Assembly (NCBI RefSeq): GCF_963662255.1
Contig: NC_085051.1
Location: 50,755,101 to 50,819,100, forward strand
Reading direction: 5' to 3'
Length of the DNA stretch: 64,000 nucleotides
Source: Cinclus cinclus
Taxonomy: Eukaryota > Chordata > Aves > Passeriformes > Cinclidae
The notes below the pieces were generated by a model. That model made no database searches and was not told the DNA's origin. It was given only the letters and a program-made list of their open reading frames with translations. The position numbers and the translations under genes are program-made. Shown here one piece after another: positions 60,560-64,000 of the stretch. Every line of letters starts with the position of its first letter. Position 1 is the stretch's first letter.

Positions 60560-60850
60560 TGGAGCCATCAGCCTCCATCCTTGGGGATTTCAGCTGCCCA
60601 CATCTAATGCTGGAGGCAGGGAGAAAGCCAGCTGATGCTATGGCATTAAGGCCTTAATCTTGAAAGGACTTGTACACATTCTTGACCTTATTACTGGGAA
60701 CAGCATCCTTGATGTTTGTGAACCTAATGGCCATTATGACGAGACCACTGACCGTAATAAATTTAAGTATACATGCAACTATTGAAGGGGTTGGGGTCTG
60801 ATGGAGCAGTGAAGGCTCTCTTCTTCATTTGAGGGAAGGACTCAGCAGGG
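60560..60850 (+). mobile_element. Possible CR1 ORF2 remnant
   Basis: CTTGGGGATTTCAGCTGCCC resembles the CR1 endonuclease-domain GD-F motif. It is followed at plausible spacing by TTGATGTTTGTGAACC, GGCCATTATGACGAGACC and a purine-rich segment resembling later CR1 text. Too degraded to be sure. Confidence 0.35.
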
Positions 60851-63800
60851 GAAATTTGCAGCTTTCAGGAGGGGAGACAAAAGTTATTCCTATCCTCTGT
60901 ATGGAACTCCTCACCTTTAACATATACAAGTAGGAATATAAGCATTGTATTTTAAATATCCCCCCCCACCCTCAAAGAACAATTATTACCTGGAGACCTG
61001 TGGTAAGTCAGAAACAACCCCAGCCCTTGGGGGAGCAGAGGAGGTGTACAGGTGGTACAAGGAGCAGGTTTGCTGAGAAACAGTGTGGAGGGCTGGGGCT
61101 TCCAGAGCCATCCTAGTGAGGCAGGTGAAGTGGGTGCTTCCCTTTCAGGGGTTCACAAGCAAAAATGGAAATAAGAAGGGGACAGAAAGATGGTCAGTGT
61201 GTTTTGTGTGGCTGAAGAGTGTGTGTGTCTTATGGGGGGGGGGGCTAGGGCTTGTTACATTGACCCTAGGGAATGCCTCGTTTTATATTCCTCAAGATGT
61301 GACCCAAGGGTGAGCTGCAAGGGTCTGCTTGTCTCTTCTGTCCTGGCTTGCTAAACAAAAATAGTCCGGGAACTGCATGACTGCAACCCTTTGCAGGAGC
61401 TCAAAAAACCTGAGCCAGCATGCTATTTTAAAATTTCATGGTATTAAATATGAGAGTGTTACAGAAATAGCAGAGGGGACACTGAGCCAGCAAGCTAGGG
61501 AATGTGGAAACAAGTTAGTAAGAGCAATAAAGGCACACAAGGACATTTCTCAAGCTATGAAGTGTGTTCAGAGGTGTGCGGGGTGAATGCCTTGCGTGTG
61601 CATTTAGATGTTACTGCTGTCCTGAGTACTGGTACAGGTCTGGTTTAGTCAGTTCTCCAGTTTCCAGCTGGCTCAGTCTCCTCAATCAGTTGTGTAGATG
61701 TCTGTCAGCACCACACCAGTGGGAGTGACAGAGAAGGCTGTGATGCCCCACAAGGCAGCAGGTCAGCCCAAGTGGAAATGATGCTCCATGTCTGACCCTC
61801 CTCACAGTGCTGATTTCATCCTTGCAACAGCTCACATTCAGATCACTGCATGGTCTGATTAACCCAGTGGTTTGCTAAGGACTTCCATGCTAAATTGCTA
61901 AAAGAATAGTCCTTTTTCCTCACCCAGGAATGCTTTATATGGTTTTCCTTCTCTGATCTCTTTGTCACTTTGGTCAAAATATGTCACTGCAACCTTAGTT
62001 GCACCCTGATGCCAGCTGTCATCTGTTGCAATCAGGGCTTCTTCATCATCCTTTTGCTTCAGAGGTTTGGACACCTTTTATGGCCCTTAAAAAATGATAA
62101 TCCTGAGTGGATACTGCAAAACAAACAACACAGCTAAAGGTTCCCTGAAAAAATATTTAAAGGTATGCCTGGGTAGTAAAGGTTAGCCTGACCTTGCTAG
62201 AGACCTTGTCTTCTATTTGAATGCACTGGGATTATAATGTAATATCAATTTCTGTCTCTGATTCCCCAACACCCATCTCAGTATGATAGACCTGAACTAC
62301 AGTTCAGTTTCACAGATGGTACCTGCATCACAGAAAATATCAGATGACTAGTGTCCTAAATACGACAGAGTACATTTGTCTACACATCTGTGTATACAGA
62401 AAAATCTCTTTAATGATAAAAAGCATAGTCACGTAAGAGGAATGTGAAGGGAGATTGCTAGAAGACTCAGTGGTGACTTTTTAAGTGTTGGAGCAGGGTA
62501 AACAAAATGAGAAGACCTTAAAACTGTGAATAAACATGGCAACTCAATTTAACATGTCTGCCTAAAGAAGCAGGCTTCTATGATCTTTTTTGTTATTTTA
62601 TTACAAACAAGAACTTTGATAACTGCTGTGTTTTCCCAGCAGTAAAAAACATGCCAAATATTTTCGTGACCTGCTATTTAAAAAATAACCACATCAAATG
62701 CTTCAGCTTCCTTGAGGATTGTCGCATTTTCCTTCAGGACATGCATTTCTCATGGCCCATCAACATCTGTTCAGCTCTTGCAGTGCAGGAGGATGAAGTG
62801 AAGACTTCCAGGGTCTGATTTTCTCTCCAGCCTCCGGGCACCAGAGGAAATTCAGTGAAGACAGAGACAGGGGAGAGCCTTCATGGGGACTGAGCATGCA
62901 GCAGCCCTTGCAGTGTGTCCTCAGTGGGGTACACAGCTTCGAGTACCCCTTTCCTGGGGGGTGAATTCATTGACAGCTCAAAACCGTTGATTATAGGGGG
63001 GAATTTTTGCAGCATCATCTCAGGTTTTTGCTGTCTCTTTCTATTCTAAAGCTGACTGAGCAAGGATTTGAGGGGAAACTAATTCGAATCACCAAAAATG
63101 TGAATGTAAAGTAAATTAGGTAAACTAAATTAAACCATTGTATATATTACCTGATTCAGCATTCAAGTGACCTTAATTTGATTAAGCTTAATTCACATCA
63201 AAGTAAATGATACTAAATATGAAATAGGGTTGATTTAATTAATAATGAGAGTGTCTGCAGGGATCTAATGTGGTTTAATTCATTACAGAAATGTTAATTC
63301 AGATTACCTTTCTAAAGCTTTCTCATGTAGATAAACCTTACAGGACAATTTATTAGTTAGGCCTAAACTGGTATAATTTTGTGTTTACTTCCCCTTGGCT
63401 CTAGGAGGACTTTCCCACTGCTCTCCTCTTGTGGCAGTTCGTGAGCATTTTGCTGTGGGATGTTTTGTTAATTTGCTAATCCAGGCAAAGGAAATTAATC
63501 AGTTTTCTGTTGGCTTAGTCACCTTTTCACCTGATTTGTGGCTGCGTGGTGCTCCACAGGGTGAAGACAGGAGTGTGAATGTGTGATCAAGGTGGAGAGG
63601 GTGGGAAATCACTTCAGGTCAACTCTCTGTGCAAGAGACACCCTGCTTCCACCCACACTGTTGGGTTACACAGTACATGGACAGAAGAAATGAGCTTTGC
63701 TGGAGTCGCTTAAAGTCACATACCACCAATTTTGATTTTCTTGGTGTTTATGTACAACTGTGACCTATTACTTGGCTTGGGCTTGTACTCTTTCCCTCTG

Positions 63801-64000
63801 GCTTTTTGTGTCCTTCGTGCCTCAGTAGTACTACAGAGCATGTGGCTTCTGAGCAGCATCACCCTCGTGCCCTCAATACATACAAGCTCTACTGACCCAC
63901 TTTCTGACTGCTTCTCTTCTTCTTCTTCTGTGGGTGGCCTTGAAGTGAGTGTATTTTTTGCTGTATGATTATTAAGGGAATGGACACACCATAATTGTAA

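Larger units (their letters stand above)
52124..64000 (+). other. Presumed EVL intron 1 (continues beyond window)
   Basis: Starts with GTGAGC. No downstream EVL exon (the EVH1 domain) is seen, consistent with the very long first intron of this gene. Contains the minisatellite at 52.4 kb, a T20 run at 55004-55023, a degenerate 17-bp tandem at about 56826-56875, an antisense CR1 at 58.25-58.53 kb, and possible CR1 sequence near 60.56-60.85 kb. Remaining stretches show nothing I recognise. Confidence 0.6.

Noticed and set aside
1..64000. CRISPR arrays, tRNA or rRNA genes, bacterial operons
   Set aside because: None seen. Gene structure and repeats are those of a vertebrate nuclear genome.

Overview
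The window looks like bird nuclear DNA. It is AT-rich with long introns and vertebrate-type splice sites. It carries CR1 LINE fragments (often antisense, with the characteristic TCATAGAAT...TTGGAAG 3' end), an avian-type solo ERV LTR and an amniote MIR-like SINE. No species is claimed.

Positions 1-42.5 kb hold the 3' four-fifths of EML1 (echinoderm microtubule-associated protein-like 1) on the + strand. Nineteen constitutive coding exons run from 4922 to the stop codon at 41096-41098. Every junction is phase-compatible, giving 687 complete codons plus a split first codon. This starts at about residue 128-129 of the 815-residue human protein as I remember it, so the N-terminal coiled-coil exons lie upstream of the window. 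The exons encode, in order, a basic Ser-rich linker, the HELP motif and the tandem beta-propellers (TAPE domain), ending ...IMQWRVI. Paralogues such as EML4 continue past this point with an acidic tail, so the call is EML1. An in-frame 77-codon cassette exon (14944-15174), rich in Ser-Pro sites, sits in the linker. A weaker 48-nt symmetric exon candidate is at 1619-1666. The intron at 16095-20144 has a textbook U12-type donor and branch site. The 3' UTR runs to about 42.52 kb.

Positions 42.5-51.2 kb are intergenic, with no convincing gene.

Positions 51.2-52.7 kb are a CpG island with GC boxes, simple repeats and a short uORF. It ends in an exon whose only coding bases are ATGAG before a GTGAGC donor (52119-52123). 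This fits the first exon of EVL (Ena/VASP-like), whose protein begins Met-Ser with the Ser codon split by intron 1, and EVL follows EML1 head-to-tail in vertebrates. A four-copy 33-bp minisatellite lies just downstream. The remainder (52.1-64 kb) is presumed EVL intron 1, with a CR1 copy at 58.25 kb.

The two genes are neighbours and not an operon. EML1 binds microtubules; EVL promotes actin filament elongation. I found no evidence of a novel multi-gene system. The most notable signals are the minor-spliceosome intron, the cassette exon, a near-perfect CTCF motif in an EML1 intron, the EVL leader with its uORF and repeats, and a CR1 nested inside another CR1.
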